NCBI RefSeq assembly: GCF_001517545.1
Contig: NZ_FBYA01000004.1
Coordinates: 108,418 to 172,417, forward strand
Origin: Limnohabitans sp. Rim47
GTDB taxonomy: Bacteria; Pseudomonadota; Gammaproteobacteria; Burkholderiales; Burkholderiaceae_C
Reading direction: 5' to 3'
Length of the DNA: 64,000 bases
Position numbers and translations under genes: made by a program. Every line of letters begins with the position of its first letter. Within the stretch, counting starts at the first letter, position 1. The notes under the pieces were generated by a model. It did not search any database. It was not told where the DNA came from and saw only the letters and a list, made by a program, of their open reading frames with translations. This document shows positions 1-8,948 of this stretch, one piece after another.

Positions 1-722
1 AACGCCAGTTTCGCCCAATTTACACCGGTACGGCCAAGGTCGCGGCGGCAGAGGTCATCGAGTTCCATATGCGATCCGACTCAGCGGAATTGCTGATGCC
101 TTACATTGAGGGCATTACCGGTCATATGTTCCCTGTGCATGCGACTCGCAATGTTGCTCACACCCTAAGCGCCTCTCTCTCGACACTGCTGTACGCTGAG
201 CTGACTGAGAGTCGCGAGGCACTCGTTGAAACCTCGCTTTTTCGGGACAAGTTGAGCTCGGTATCAGAGGCAACACAAGACTTGGCACTCAAGCAATTGG
301 TTGATAACTGTACTGCCGTGGTGGACAGATTTCCCGCTGAGTTGCTGATGCCCATCGGACCTTGCCATGGCGACCTCACGCTTAGCAATTTGATACTCGA
401 TCCAGCTTCGGGCATCACGCTGATCGACTTCCTGGAAACATTCCTTGAGACGCCATTGCAGGACGTGGCCAAGCTGAAGCAGGATTTCGTCTACGGCTGG
501 TCCTTCCGCAAGGATCCTCCGGCTCTTGTGATCAAGGCTGAAATCTTATGTCACCACCATTTACCCCAGGCGATCGTACAAATTGAGCGTATGTACCCTG
601 ACCAAGTCCGTCTGCTCACCATGATGACGCTTGCTCGCATTGCCCCCTACGTCACGGACTCGGTCACCCAACGCTGGCTTGTACGCAGCCTGACGGACTG
701 CCTTGGAGCGACACCACAATGA
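1..722 (+). CDS. Partial APH/choline-kinase-like phosphotransferase (5' end outside window)
   Basis: The reading frame is open from base 3, so the N-terminus lies upstream of the window. The visible 240 or so residues carry the aminoglycoside/choline kinase signature: HGDLTLSN near bases 367-390 (catalytic loop, Asp and Asn) and LIDF near 421-432 (Mg-binding Asp). Such kinases phosphorylate small hydroxyl substrates with ATP in the cytoplasm. Its stop overlaps the start of the next gene (ATGA). A nucleotidyltransferase two genes on suggests a LicA/LicC-like kinase plus nucleotidyltransferase pair that activates a sugar or amino-alcohol for a polysaccharide. The family is clear. The substrate is inference. 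Confidence 0.7.
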   Translation, partial: RQFRPIYTGTAKVAAAEVIEFHMRSDSAELLMPYIEGITGHMFPVHATRNVAHTLSASLSTLLYAELTESREALVETSLFRDKLSSVSEATQDLALKQLVDNCTAVVDRFPAELLMPIGPCHGDLTLSNLILDPASGITLIDFLETFLETPLQDVAKLKQDFVYGWSFRKDPPALVIKAEILCHHHLPQAIVQIERMYPDQVRLLTMMTLARIAPYVTDSVTQRWLVRSLTDCLGATPQ

Positions 723-1741
723 ATTACTTGATTACCGGAATTGCCGGATTCGTCGGCTCTAGCTTGGCCCGGGCCATTCTTACAAAGCACCCTAAAGCGC
801 GAATCACCGGCATTGACAATATGTCGTTTGGTTACCGCGAGCGACTCTCCGACATCGTGGACCGGATCGAATTCATCGAGGGCGATCTTGTCGACATTGA
901 GCGTTTGCTGGGACGGCGCCGTTTCGACTCGATCGTGCACTGCGCTGCCATCGCGCCGTTGCCGGAATGCCAGCGAGACAGCTATCGTGCACTGTCTCAG
1001 AACGTTGCCATATGTGGCGCTGTCGCCGATTACGCGCTCGCGAGCGGTTCGCGAGACATAGTCTTCTTCAGCAGTGGCGCCATCTACGAAGGCACTGCAC
1101 AGTTCCCCACCCGCGAAGATATTTCGATCGCCACCAGCCTCATCTATCCAACAACGAAGTACATTGCCGAACAGTACTTTGAGGCGATGTGCCGCTCGCA
1201 TGGGCTTAACGTGACAGCCATCCGGTTGTTCAACTTGTACGGGCCGCACCAAGACTATTTCCGCAAACAACCTCCGTTGATCGGCTACCTTTTGACGAAC
1301 CTGATTCGCGATCAGCAAGCCGTACTGTTCTCATCGGGTGAACAGTGTCGAGACTACATTTACATTGACGATCTACTCGAGCTTGTACAACTCAGTGCCG
1401 TGAAGATGATGAATGAGCTCACAGGTGGCAAGTTTGTTGCGGTAAATGCAGGCAGCGGTGAACCCGTGTCCGTGAACGCCATCATCGAAATTCTTGAGAC
1501 GCTGTCAGGCAGACAACTCAAGATCGAGCGAAGGCCTGCTGCCCAGTACTGGGACAAATACAACGAACTTTTCGACCGCCCGATTGCTCTTGATCGAATC
1601 GTAATCGAACGCGAAGTCAACAAGCACACGCAGGCCGCAATCACAAAGGCCCGCGAAGAGCTCGGCTGGGTGGCGAAGGTCGGGCTTCAGGAGGGCCTCA
1701 ACGCCTGCCTTAATCACGCCCAGCGCATCATTCTCCTTTGA
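719..1741 (+). CDS. NAD-dependent nucleotide-sugar epimerase/dehydratase (extended SDR)
   Basis: This 340-residue protein has an N-terminal Rossmann nucleotide-binding motif, GIAGFVGSS (residues 7-15), and a YPTTK catalytic Tyr-x-x-x-Lys motif (about residues 143-147) after an FFSSGAIYE strand. This is the classical extended-SDR pattern of NDP-sugar epimerases, dehydratases and decarboxylases. ATG overlaps the previous stop, and the next start is 8 bases downstream with a GAGG Shine-Dalgarno sequence at the gene end, so the three genes are translationally linked. It probably modifies the sugar handled by the neighbouring kinase and nucleotidyltransferase. The exact reaction cannot be read from sequence. 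Confidence 0.8.
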   Translation: MNYLITGIAGFVGSSLARAILTKHPKARITGIDNMSFGYRERLSDIVDRIEFIEGDLVDIERLLGRRRFDSIVHCAAIAPLPECQRDSYRALSQNVAICGAVADYALASGSRDIVFFSSGAIYEGTAQFPTREDISIATSLIYPTTKYIAEQYFEAMCRSHGLNVTAIRLFNLYGPHQDYFRKQPPLIGYLLTNLIRDQQAVLFSSGEQCRDYIYIDDLLELVQLSAVKMMNELTGGKFVAVNAGSGEPVSVNAIIEILETLSGRQLKIERRPAAQYWDKYNELFDRPIALDRIVIEREVNKHTQAAITKAREELGWVAKVGLQEGLNACLNHAQRIILL

Positions 1742-1749
1742 GGTCATAA

Positions 1750-2805
1750 ATGAAAACCCTAATCCTTCCCGTCGCCGGTCGTTCCTCCCGATTCCCCGGC
1801 ATGCGTCCAAAATGGCTGCTAACGATGCCCGACGGCAAGCTCATGCTGGAAAAAGCTGTGGAGAAGCTCGACATGTCTGACTACGACCGGGTCGTTGTAG
1901 TCTGCCTGCGCGAACATCTCGAGGCCTATCTCACTGAAGAATCCCTTGCCACCGTACTGTCCGGCATTGGTCACTCCAATGTTGATGTTTGCGTCTTAGA
2001 GGAACCGACGTCGTCTCAATCAGAAACAGTTTCGCTTGCCCTTGAGCGCGCCGAAGTCGACGGCGCGTTTTTTGTCAAAGATTGTGACAACATGTTCCAC
2101 GTCCGCTGGAACGGAGGCAATGAAATTGCAGTGCTTGACCTCAATAGCATCGGATTGGTCGACGCTAAGAACAAGAGTTATGTCAATGTCGACGCATTGG
2201 GCAATGTGTCCAACATCGTAGAGAAGCAGGTCATCAGTAACTTTTTCTGTTGTGGGGGCTATGGCTTCAGCAGCGCCGACACATTCTTAAAATATTTCCG
2301 CTCAATAAAGAGCAATCAGGAAGTTTATCTCTCCCATGTGATCTACAGCATGTTAATGGGCGAAGAGAGCTTCCGAATGAAACAAGCAGACGCGTATATT
2401 GACTGGGGCACACTGCGTGAGTACCGCCACTACACACGCTCATTTATCACAGTCTTTTGCGATGTCGACGGCGTTCTGCTTTATAACGGCAGCAAATTCG
2501 CGAAGACCGGCTGGTGTACTGAGCCTATTGCTGAAAACTTACAGACGATTGAGCGATTACAAGCGTCCGGTCTTCTCTATTTAATCATTACATCGAGTCG
2601 ACCTGAATCTGAGGTTGACTATCTAAAAAAACGTCTTGCAGAGTTTGGTGTACACCCTAATCGTTACGTCATGGGACTACCTCACACCCGCAGAATCCTT
2701 GTTAACGACTATTCACTTACAAATCCTTTTCCAGCCGCCATGTCGGTCAATTTGGAGCGAGATAGCAAGCTGCTTTCTTCAATTCTCGATTCGATTAGCA
2801 GCTAA
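1750..2805 (+). CDS. Fused sugar/alcohol-phosphate nucleotidyltransferase and HAD-like domain
   Basis: The 351-residue protein has two parts. Residues 1-230 start with LPVAGRSSRFPGMRPKWLL, the G-x-G-x-R...PK NTP-binding loop of nucleotidyltransferases, and contain VKDCDNMF as the metal-binding region. Residues 235-351 begin FCDVDGVLLYNG, a HAD-type D-x-D-G motif, followed by ITSSRPES, which resembles the Ser/Thr motif II. The likely role is activation of a phosphorylated precursor to a CDP- or other NDP-derivative, with an attached phosphatase-like domain. It follows a kinase-like gene and an epimerase, consistent with one activation pathway. HAD catalytic competence and the nucleotide used are unknown. 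Confidence 0.7.
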   Translation: MKTLILPVAGRSSRFPGMRPKWLLTMPDGKLMLEKAVEKLDMSDYDRVVVVCLREHLEAYLTEESLATVLSGIGHSNVDVCVLEEPTSSQSETVSLALERAEVDGAFFVKDCDNMFHVRWNGGNEIAVLDLNSIGLVDAKNKSYVNVDALGNVSNIVEKQVISNFFCCGGYGFSSADTFLKYFRSIKSNQEVYLSHVIYSMLMGEESFRMKQADAYIDWGTLREYRHYTRSFITVFCDVDGVLLYNGSKFAKTGWCTEPIAENLQTIERLQASGLLYLIITSSRPESEVDYLKKRLAEFGVHPNRYVMGLPHTRRILVNDYSLTNPFPAAMSVNLERDSKLLSSILDSISS

Positions 2806-2826
2806 TTCTAATAATTCTTTAGAGTA

Positions 2827-3960
2827 GTGCACAAATTGAAACCCACTCGACAGCTTCACATCAGTTGCGCTCCGATCTGGCCTGCCAACTCAGGGTACAA
2901 GCAGTCGGTCCTCGGCCGTATCTGGGAATCAGTGTTGGCAGGCCACGACTTGCATGTACTTGCCCTTAACAACGAATCCACCACGGCAAAAGGCAACAAA
3001 GAATTACCCATTGAGATCGCAGCGATTCGATATCAAGAAGTGAAGAACACAACCGTTCGAAACCCCTTGATAGAACTTTTAAACCTGTTTACAACAGCAC
3101 CTCGTTTTGCCCGAATTTTTTCAACGCTTGAATTTCGACACGCTGTCGACGTAGCCGTGGAGGCCGTCAATCCGGATGAAGTCATTGCTGAGTCTGTCTG
3201 GGCACTGGGTGCAATCCAACGCAACGAATGGCATCGCGTCCACCTTGTCATACATGATGTGACATACCAGCTACTAAAGTCTTCAATGATTGGAGAGCGC
3301 TCCTGGATTCGCAAGCTATTTCATTGGCGTGATTTGCGGCGTTGCGAAGCTTTCGAAACCAGCGTATTGCAAAATTTTCCTGGCCGAATCACCTTTTTGA
3401 CCAAGGAGGATAGAGATTACTATCAGCGTCGTTTTAACCTCACACCAGCCCGCTGTCTACTCGCAAGCAATAAGCTGATGATGGGCAAGCTGGATCGACA
3501 TGTTCAGCGTAGCTCGCCGTTCCTACTATTCCCTGGCAGCGTGGAGTTCCATCAAAACTTCACAGCCGTTAAGTGGATGGCGGAAATGGTTTGGCCCCTA
3601 TTAGATGAACGTTTTCGTGGTTTATTGACGATTGCTGTAACTGGGAGGGCTTCTGAAACCAACCGGCGACAATTAGAGGTGTTGGGAATGCCAGTCAAAT
3701 GGACAGATGAAATTCCATATGAACAACTCAACGAACTTTATCGTTCATGCGTTTGTCTGGTATCCCCGATCATCAGCGGGACTGGCATCAAAGTGAAGAA
3801 TTTAGAGGCAGTAACCAAGGGCATTCCCTTGGTTACAACTCATCTCTCTGCTCGGGGAATAGATTCGCCACTACTCTATCGTGCAGTTGATGATTCGGCC
3901 GAGGCATTTGTTGCAGTGCTCGGTGCTTGTATCAAGCATGAACTTGGTAGGAGACCGTGA
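2827..3960 (+). CDS. Glycosyltransferase, GT4-like (Glyco_trans_1_4)
   Basis: This 377-residue protein starts with GTG at 2827, 21 bases after the previous stop. The C-terminal half has GT-B hallmarks: FLLFPGSVEFHQNF (about residues 235-248) begins the nucleotide-sugar domain, and SPIISGTGIKVKNLEA followed by KGIPLVTT (about 315-340) is the donor-binding region of GT4-type enzymes. It would transfer a sugar in the cytoplasm during assembly of a lipid-linked repeat unit. The end overlaps the next gene (GTGA). Donor and acceptor are unknown. Confidence 0.75.
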   Translation: MHKLKPTRQLHISCAPIWPANSGYKQSVLGRIWESVLAGHDLHVLALNNESTTAKGNKELPIEIAAIRYQEVKNTTVRNPLIELLNLFTTAPRFARIFSTLEFRHAVDVAVEAVNPDEVIAESVWALGAIQRNEWHRVHLVIHDVTYQLLKSSMIGERSWIRKLFHWRDLRRCEAFETSVLQNFPGRITFLTKEDRDYYQRRFNLTPARCLLASNKLMMGKLDRHVQRSSPFLLFPGSVEFHQNFTAVKWMAEMVWPLLDERFRGLLTIAVTGRASETNRRQLEVLGMPVKWTDEIPYEQLNELYRSCVCLVSPIISGTGIKVKNLEAVTKGIPLVTTHLSARGIDSPLLYRAVDDSAEAFVAVLGACIKHELGRRP

Positions 3961-4991
3961 AGAGATTAAATAATTCTGTTAGGAACGCGCTTTATCTCGT
4001 GCTGTGTGTGCCATTGACGCTGCTTGTTTCCCTGCGAGGCGACACCCGAGATACATTCAATTATCTTGAAGTCTATCGCGGCTTGACCTCTTTCCCATGG
4101 AACCCAGCAGATTTTCAAGATGAATACTTTATGGAGTGGGGATTTGGCATACTAACCAGCCTCACTAAACAACTGGCAATCCCGCCTGAAGGTCTTTTTT
4201 TTATTGTTTCCTCTTTTACATTCTTAGCGATTGCGAAAGCCTCAATAAGATTGGGACTTGAGCCATGGAGTGCGCTGCCGTTTTATCTATGCACTTTTTT
4301 TTTGACGCAACAGTTCATGCAAATTCGACAGGGGTTAGCCGTTGCCATTGCTTTCTGGACAATATCGATAATTATTCAACGTCCTCAATCTTGGCTAAAA
4401 GCTGCAATCCTCACACTCTCGGGGGCACTTTTTCATGTAGTGTCTGTTATTCCAATAGCAGTAGCGATAATTATTACTCGTCTTACTCCAGATCATCGTA
4501 GCCATAAAAATTGGTACTGGGTCGCGACAACATTAGGAGCAATAATTGGAGCATGCTGGCTTGCATCGTCTACTGATCTGTTTACATTAACGACGCGCAT
4601 CAGCAACTATATTGGGGATGAGGAATTTGGTTCAGCACGTAGTATCACCGAGCCAGCGAATCTAAGGGCCATAATGGTTACCTTAGCATTTGTTACTCTG
4701 CGCCCAAGTGCAGATCGCCCTTGGTTTAAAGCATATATGTCGCTACTCGGCTTATATATTGCACATCTCGGCATCAGAATTGGCTTTATTGATATTGCAA
4801 TTTTAAGCGGTCGCATCGGTTCAGCACTAGGTTTTTCTGAAATATTTCTACTTCCACTGTTAATAAAAGATCAAATCAAGAGTCGTCGCTGGCGGATCGT
4901 ATTAACCACTGGCTATATGTTTCTACATCTCTCTATTTCGCTCCTGATTTTTGTGCCTTTCCTGATCGAGGATTATTTCAGGCCGCTCTAA
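3957..4991 (+). CDS. EpsG/Wzy-like polysaccharide polymerase (multi-pass membrane protein)
   Basis: This 344-residue, strongly hydrophobic protein has about ten predicted membrane spans. Near the N-terminus, RGDTRDTFNYLEVYR resembles the conserved start of EpsG-family polymerases (Arg-x-x-x-Asp-x-x-x-Tyr), and QIRQGLAVAIAFW (about residues 121-133) is the typical Arg-Gln-x-x-Ala segment. Such proteins join repeat units at the periplasmic face of the inner membrane. The GTG start overlaps the preceding stop. The gene is markedly AT-rich with T runs, unlike most of the window, as is common for polymerase genes moved between strains. No Wzx flippase is visible, so it may lie upstream. Confidence 0.65.
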   Translation: MKRLNNSVRNALYLVLCVPLTLLVSLRGDTRDTFNYLEVYRGLTSFPWNPADFQDEYFMEWGFGILTSLTKQLAIPPEGLFFIVSSFTFLAIAKASIRLGLEPWSALPFYLCTFFLTQQFMQIRQGLAVAIAFWTISIIIQRPQSWLKAAILTLSGALFHVVSVIPIAVAIIITRLTPDHRSHKNWYWVATTLGAIIGACWLASSTDLFTLTTRISNYIGDEEFGSARSITEPANLRAIMVTLAFVTLRPSADRPWFKAYMSLLGLYIAHLGIRIGFIDIAILSGRIGSALGFSEIFLLPLLIKDQIKSRRWRIVLTTGYMFLHLSISLLIFVPFLIEDYFRPL

Positions 4992-5032
4992 CGAAAATTG
5001 TTCCTTTACAACGACGCACATAAATTAACAAC

Positions 5033-5968
5033 ATGAGAATAGTTCTTCTTGGCGGTACCGGGTTCATCGGGCAGCACTTCGCCCGTTTGTTTCGGTTTTC
5101 TGCAGAAATTGTCGTTATCAGCAGAAGTAGGCCACCTGCTGCGAGTATGTTGAATGGAGTTGGCTACATTCAAGGCGACTGCGTTTCGCAGGAATTTCTT
5201 CGCCAGGTGCTCCAGATCGATGACTACGTCATTTATTTGGCCTACAACTCGGTGCCAAAAACCTCTTTTGAGGATCCATTACGCGACATCCAAGAGAACT
5301 TGCCGTTAGCCATCAGTTTACTTAGCGTACTGCGTGATGTGCCTGTGAAGCGCCTGTTATACGTATCCTCGGGCGGAACTGTCTACGGACCGGCGAATTT
5401 AGAATGTTTGATATCTGAGCTACATTCTACACATCCCATTTCACCGTATGGCATTACTAAATTGGCGATTGAGAAGTATTGTCAAATGTACGCACGGCTT
5501 TTTGGCATTCCAGTTGTTATTGCTCGCCCGTCAAATCCATTTGGACCAGGACAAGCACCTTACCGCGGTCAGGGGTTTATAGCCACAGCAATCGCCAAGA
5601 TTTTGCAAGGTGAGGAGATTCCTGTTTTTGGTGAAAACGGCACCGTGCGTGACTACCTTTACATTGACGACTTATGTACTGCATTGAAAATATTGCTGGA
5701 CTGCGAGATTGAACCAGGAGATATTTTTAATATAGGCTCAGAAAATGGTATGAACAACCTTGAAGTCCTGCAATCCATAGCCAAGGCTACAAAAATTGAA
5801 TTTTCGAACCACAAGCTCAATTTTCTTCCAGCCCGAAATTTTGATGTGGCATACAACGTTCTGAATAGCGAAAAGATAAAGGCACTGGGTTGGCGACGGA
5901 TGACGAGCTTGGGCCAAGGTCTTGTACCTACCGTTAAATGGGTCAAAGGAAATCTTGGCGTAGTATGA
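5033..5968 (+). CDS. NAD-dependent epimerase/dehydratase (GalE/WbpP-like SDR)
   Basis: The 311-residue extended SDR starts at ATG 5033. The NAD-binding motif is GGTGFIGQHF (residues 7-16). Catalytic residues are YVSSGGTVYG (Ser/Thr) and YGITK (Tyr-x-x-x-Lys). RPSNPFGPGQ and VRDYLYIDDL are typical of UDP-hexose 4-epimerases and dTDP-sugar dehydratases. It is probably a UDP-sugar 4-epimerase making a precursor for the surface polysaccharide. The stop overlaps the next start (ATGA at 5965-5968), linking it to the following glycosyltransferase. Confidence 0.75.
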   Translation: MRIVLLGGTGFIGQHFARLFRFSAEIVVISRSRPPAASMLNGVGYIQGDCVSQEFLRQVLQIDDYVIYLAYNSVPKTSFEDPLRDIQENLPLAISLLSVLRDVPVKRLLYVSSGGTVYGPANLECLISELHSTHPISPYGITKLAIEKYCQMYARLFGIPVVIARPSNPFGPGQAPYRGQGFIATAIAKILQGEEIPVFGENGTVRDYLYIDDLCTALKILLDCEIEPGDIFNIGSENGMNNLEVLQSIAKATKIEFSNHKLNFLPARNFDVAYNVLNSEKIKALGWRRMTSLGQGLVPTVKWVKGNLGVV

Positions 5969-7080
5969 AGAAAATTCTTTTTATAATCTCTTCTCTGAAA
6001 CGATGTGGACCTGTCAATATACTTTTCGATATCATCAAGTATGTAGATGGCTCCAAATACACCACCCATATTCTTACACTGCGTAGCGAAGAAGATGATA
6101 GCCGCTGGAATGAGTTTGTTGATCTCGGCTCCACTGTAACTAAACTAGATATAAGGGGTGGTTTTTTATGGATTCTAAGCGTGTTGCGATTACGAGCAGC
6201 AGTCGATCGCATTCAACCTGATGTCTTGCACTGTATAGGTTTTCGCGCTGACTTTCTCGCATCTTTGTGCCTCAATAAACACAAAAAACTCAGTTCCCAA
6301 CTCAACTTCCCGTTTGAAGATTACGTCATGACGTATGGGCGGGTGGTCGGAGGCGGTATGGCGCAACTTACTGCTTGGGCACTAAAAAGGCATGACGTAG
6401 CTGTGGCGTGCGCTAACGATGTCGCAATCAGGATGGCGGGCCATGGGGTTCCTTGCCGAGTGGTTTATAACGCTATCGATATTGAGCTGTTTACTCCCCC
6501 AAACCCGCTCGAACGTCAAAACCAAAGGGCCAAACTGGGCATTCCTAGTGACATAAAATACGTGTTCATTTTTGTTGGCGTTCTTACCGATCGAAAACAA
6601 CCCTTGATTGCACTCCGGGCCTTTCTGAGATTCAAAGAGATACATCCAGATGCCATTTTATTGATATTAGGCGATGGTCCGGAATTAAAATCATGCTGCG
6701 AACTGATTCAGGGCGTTGATGGTGTTGTCTTCGCGGGCCGTGTCAGTGCCACTCTACCGTATTTAATTGCGAGTGATGCTTATATCGCTACATCTAAAGC
6801 TGAAGGTATGCCATTGTCTGTCGTTGAGGGCATGGCAATGCGCTTACCTGTAGTATTATCAGACATTAAGCCTCACCAAGAAATTCTAGCAATCGACCCT
6901 CAGGCAGGCGTTCTTGCACGTACAGGCTCAGTCGATGAGACCTTTCAGGCAATGATTGAATTAGTTGGGAGCGATCTGATAATACGAGGCGCTCACGCTA
7001 GAAATATTGTCGAACATGAATTGAATTCGAAAGTCATGTCGATGAAGTACCAAGGTATCTATGCCGAGTTGATGACCTAA
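5965..7080 (+). CDS. Glycosyltransferase family 4 protein
   Basis: ATG 5965 is chosen because it overlaps the upstream stop (ATGA) and gives the typical N-terminus KKILFIISSLKRCGPVNIL, whose glycine-rich turn accepts the acceptor substrate. The 371-residue protein is a GT-B fold enzyme. FVGVLTDRKQPLIALRAF starts the second domain, ILGDGPE follows, and KAEGMPLSVVEGMAMRLPVV is the E-x7-E donor-binding motif. It likely adds a hexose or related sugar to the growing repeat unit on the cytoplasmic side of the membrane. An in-frame start at 5938 is possible but would overlap the previous gene by 31 bases. Confidence 0.8.
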   Translation: MKKILFIISSLKRCGPVNILFDIIKYVDGSKYTTHILTLRSEEDDSRWNEFVDLGSTVTKLDIRGGFLWILSVLRLRAAVDRIQPDVLHCIGFRADFLASLCLNKHKKLSSQLNFPFEDYVMTYGRVVGGGMAQLTAWALKRHDVAVACANDVAIRMAGHGVPCRVVYNAIDIELFTPPNPLERQNQRAKLGIPSDIKYVFIFVGVLTDRKQPLIALRAFLRFKEIHPDAILLILGDGPELKSCCELIQGVDGVVFAGRVSATLPYLIASDAYIATSKAEGMPLSVVEGMAMRLPVVLSDIKPHQEILAIDPQAGVLARTGSVDETFQAMIELVGSDLIIRGAHARNIVEHELNSKVMSMKYQGIYAELMT

Positions 7081-7142
7081 TTTTGATCTCATTAACTCAG
7101 TATGACTGCTAATTCTTCTTCATTCACCTCCACTAATCACAC

Positions 7143-8138
7143 ATGAGAGTTTCTATAATTGCTGGCGGCGCTGGATTTATAGGCTGCAATTTACTACCCA
7201 TCCTTGCCAAGGAGGATCGTCACCTGATGGTTCTGGACAATCTTTGTCGCGGCCGCGCGGAATACTTAGACCCTGTTCGAGAAACATCTCCCGGGCGAAT
7301 TCATTTTTCGAATGTGGACCTATCCGATCGTGATGCCACTACTGCAGCATTCGCCGCTGCAGCGCAGATTGGCGTCATTGACGAGGTATGGCATTTGGCC
7401 GCTAATTCGGACATCCCCGCAGGCGTTATGGATGCAGGTGTCGACCTTCGCGATACATTTATGACGACTTTCTCTCTGTTGGAGTGTATGAAAGCTCACC
7501 GGGTCGGTGTGCTGCATTTCGCGTCAAGTTCGGCGATCTATGGTGACCTTGGTAACGTGCCTTTGCATGAGGCAATCGGACCACTGTTGCCAATTTCCAA
7601 CTATGGGGCAATGAAGCTAGCTTCTGAGGCGCTCATTGCAGCAGCGGCGGAATCTTTTCTAAAGCAAGCCAACCTCTTCCGTTTCCCCAATGTCGTCGGT
7701 GCCCCGGCTACACACGGCGTAATCTTGGATTTCATCAATAAACTCAAGGTCGACGCCGACCACCTTGACGTCCTCGGTGATGGCACGCAACAAAAAGCCT
7801 ACCTGCATGTGTCGGACCTTGTGGATGCAATGATGCACATCCGGCGCGCCGCCCAGCTACCCAAGATCTTCCCGATCAACATTGGTCCGGTCGACGACGG
7901 CGTAACGGTCCGCTTCATAGCCCATGCTGTTACCGCGCGGGTGCGCCCGAAAGCTGACATCCGTTTCGGCATCGGCAACAAGGGCTGGATTGGCGACGTG
8001 CCCAAGTTCTATTACTCCGTCGAGCGTCTGCGCCAGGCAGGCTGGACCCCTAGCCGTAATTCCGCCGACGCCGTGTGTCACGCCATCGACCAGATCGCGA
8101 CGCAGGAAGGGTTCGCGGCGGGGGGATCGCATGGCTAA
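7143..8138 (+). CDS. NAD-dependent epimerase/dehydratase (third SDR of the cluster)
   Basis: The 331-residue extended SDR has a nucleotide-binding motif GGAGFIGCN (residues 8-16), FASSSAIYGD (catalytic Ser/Thr) and YGAMK (Tyr-x-x-x-Lys). The gene is richer in GC than the three before it. It begins after a 62-base gap, so a promoter may lie in 7081-7142. The last 8 bases overlap the following glycosyltransferase. It probably interconverts nucleotide sugars for the polysaccharide. Substrate unknown. Confidence 0.75.
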   Translation: MRVSIIAGGAGFIGCNLLPILAKEDRHLMVLDNLCRGRAEYLDPVRETSPGRIHFSNVDLSDRDATTAAFAAAAQIGVIDEVWHLAANSDIPAGVMDAGVDLRDTFMTTFSLLECMKAHRVGVLHFASSSAIYGDLGNVPLHEAIGPLLPISNYGAMKLASEALIAAAAESFLKQANLFRFPNVVGAPATHGVILDFINKLKVDADHLDVLGDGTQQKAYLHVSDLVDAMMHIRRAAQLPKIFPINIGPVDDGVTVRFIAHAVTARVRPKADIRFGIGNKGWIGDVPKFYYSVERLRQAGWTPSRNSADAVCHAIDQIATQEGFAAGGSHG

Positions 8139-8940
8139 CGCCCCGAAGGTGACGCTACTTGTTCCTGCCTTTAACGAGCCTGAACATATCCTGGAGCAGA
8201 GCCTGACTAGCGTGATGGCACAGACCTTCACCGACTTCGAGTGCATCGTGGTCGATGAAAGTACCCGCCCGGAAGCCGCGCAGGCCTGCCAGCGCATTTG
8301 CGCGCGCGACCCGCGTTTTCGCTACATCCATCCGACTGAGCGCCTTGGTCTACCCGGCAGTCTCAACCTCGCCATATCTATGGCCAGGGCCAAGTTGCTG
8401 GCTCGCTTCGACTCCGATGACATCTGCCTACCGGAACGGCTCGACGTCCAGGTGACGTTCATGGACGCGCATCCGGACATCGGCGTCGTCGGCGCGGGGC
8501 TGCAGTTGATCGATGAGACCGGCCGACCGACTGCAGAACGCCACTACCCAGAGCGCTCCGATGACATCGCGCGCAAGCTTCATTTCACTTCCACGCTGGC
8601 TCATCCGACGGTCATGTACCGCACCGATATCGTCAAGCGCTTCGGTGGCTACGATCCGACGTTCCGCTTTGCAGAGGATCTCGATCTCTGGCTTCGGTGG
8701 CTAAACCGTGGTGTGAAATTCGCGAACGTTCCGGAAGTGCTTGTGAAATACAGGCAGGCGCAGACGTGCCGCCATCCTACCCACTGGCGCTTCAACCTCC
8801 GGGCGCGAGTGCGGAACTTCGGGTCTAGCCACCTGCTGCGCCGCGTCGCCGGGATCGCCTGTATCGGCATCTGGTCAATCCTCCCTTCCATTGTGCAGGA
8901 GTCGATTTTCCGGTTAATGCTCCTACGTGACCGTCCCTAA
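8131..8940 (+). CDS. Glycosyltransferase family 2
   Basis: The start at ATG 8131 (overlapping the upstream stop by 8 bases) gives the canonical GT2 N-terminus, KVTLLVPAFNEPEHILEQSL. An upstream in-frame extension to 7924 lies wholly inside the preceding gene and is rejected. The 269-residue GT-A protein has VVDES and LLARFDSDDICLPERL (the D-x-D-type metal/nucleotide-sugar site, about residue 95). FAEDLDLWLRWLNRG is the usual E-D-x-x-W acceptor/catalytic motif. It is likely soluble or peripheral and adds one sugar to the repeat unit. Confidence 0.82.
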   Translation: MANAPKVTLLVPAFNEPEHILEQSLTSVMAQTFTDFECIVVDESTRPEAAQACQRICARDPRFRYIHPTERLGLPGSLNLAISMARAKLLARFDSDDICLPERLDVQVTFMDAHPDIGVVGAGLQLIDETGRPTAERHYPERSDDIARKLHFTSTLAHPTVMYRTDIVKRFGGYDPTFRFAEDLDLWLRWLNRGVKFANVPEVLVKYRQAQTCRHPTHWRFNLRARVRNFGSSHLLRRVAGIACIGIWSILPSIVQESIFRLMLLRDRP

Positions 8941-8948
8941 ATAGCACC

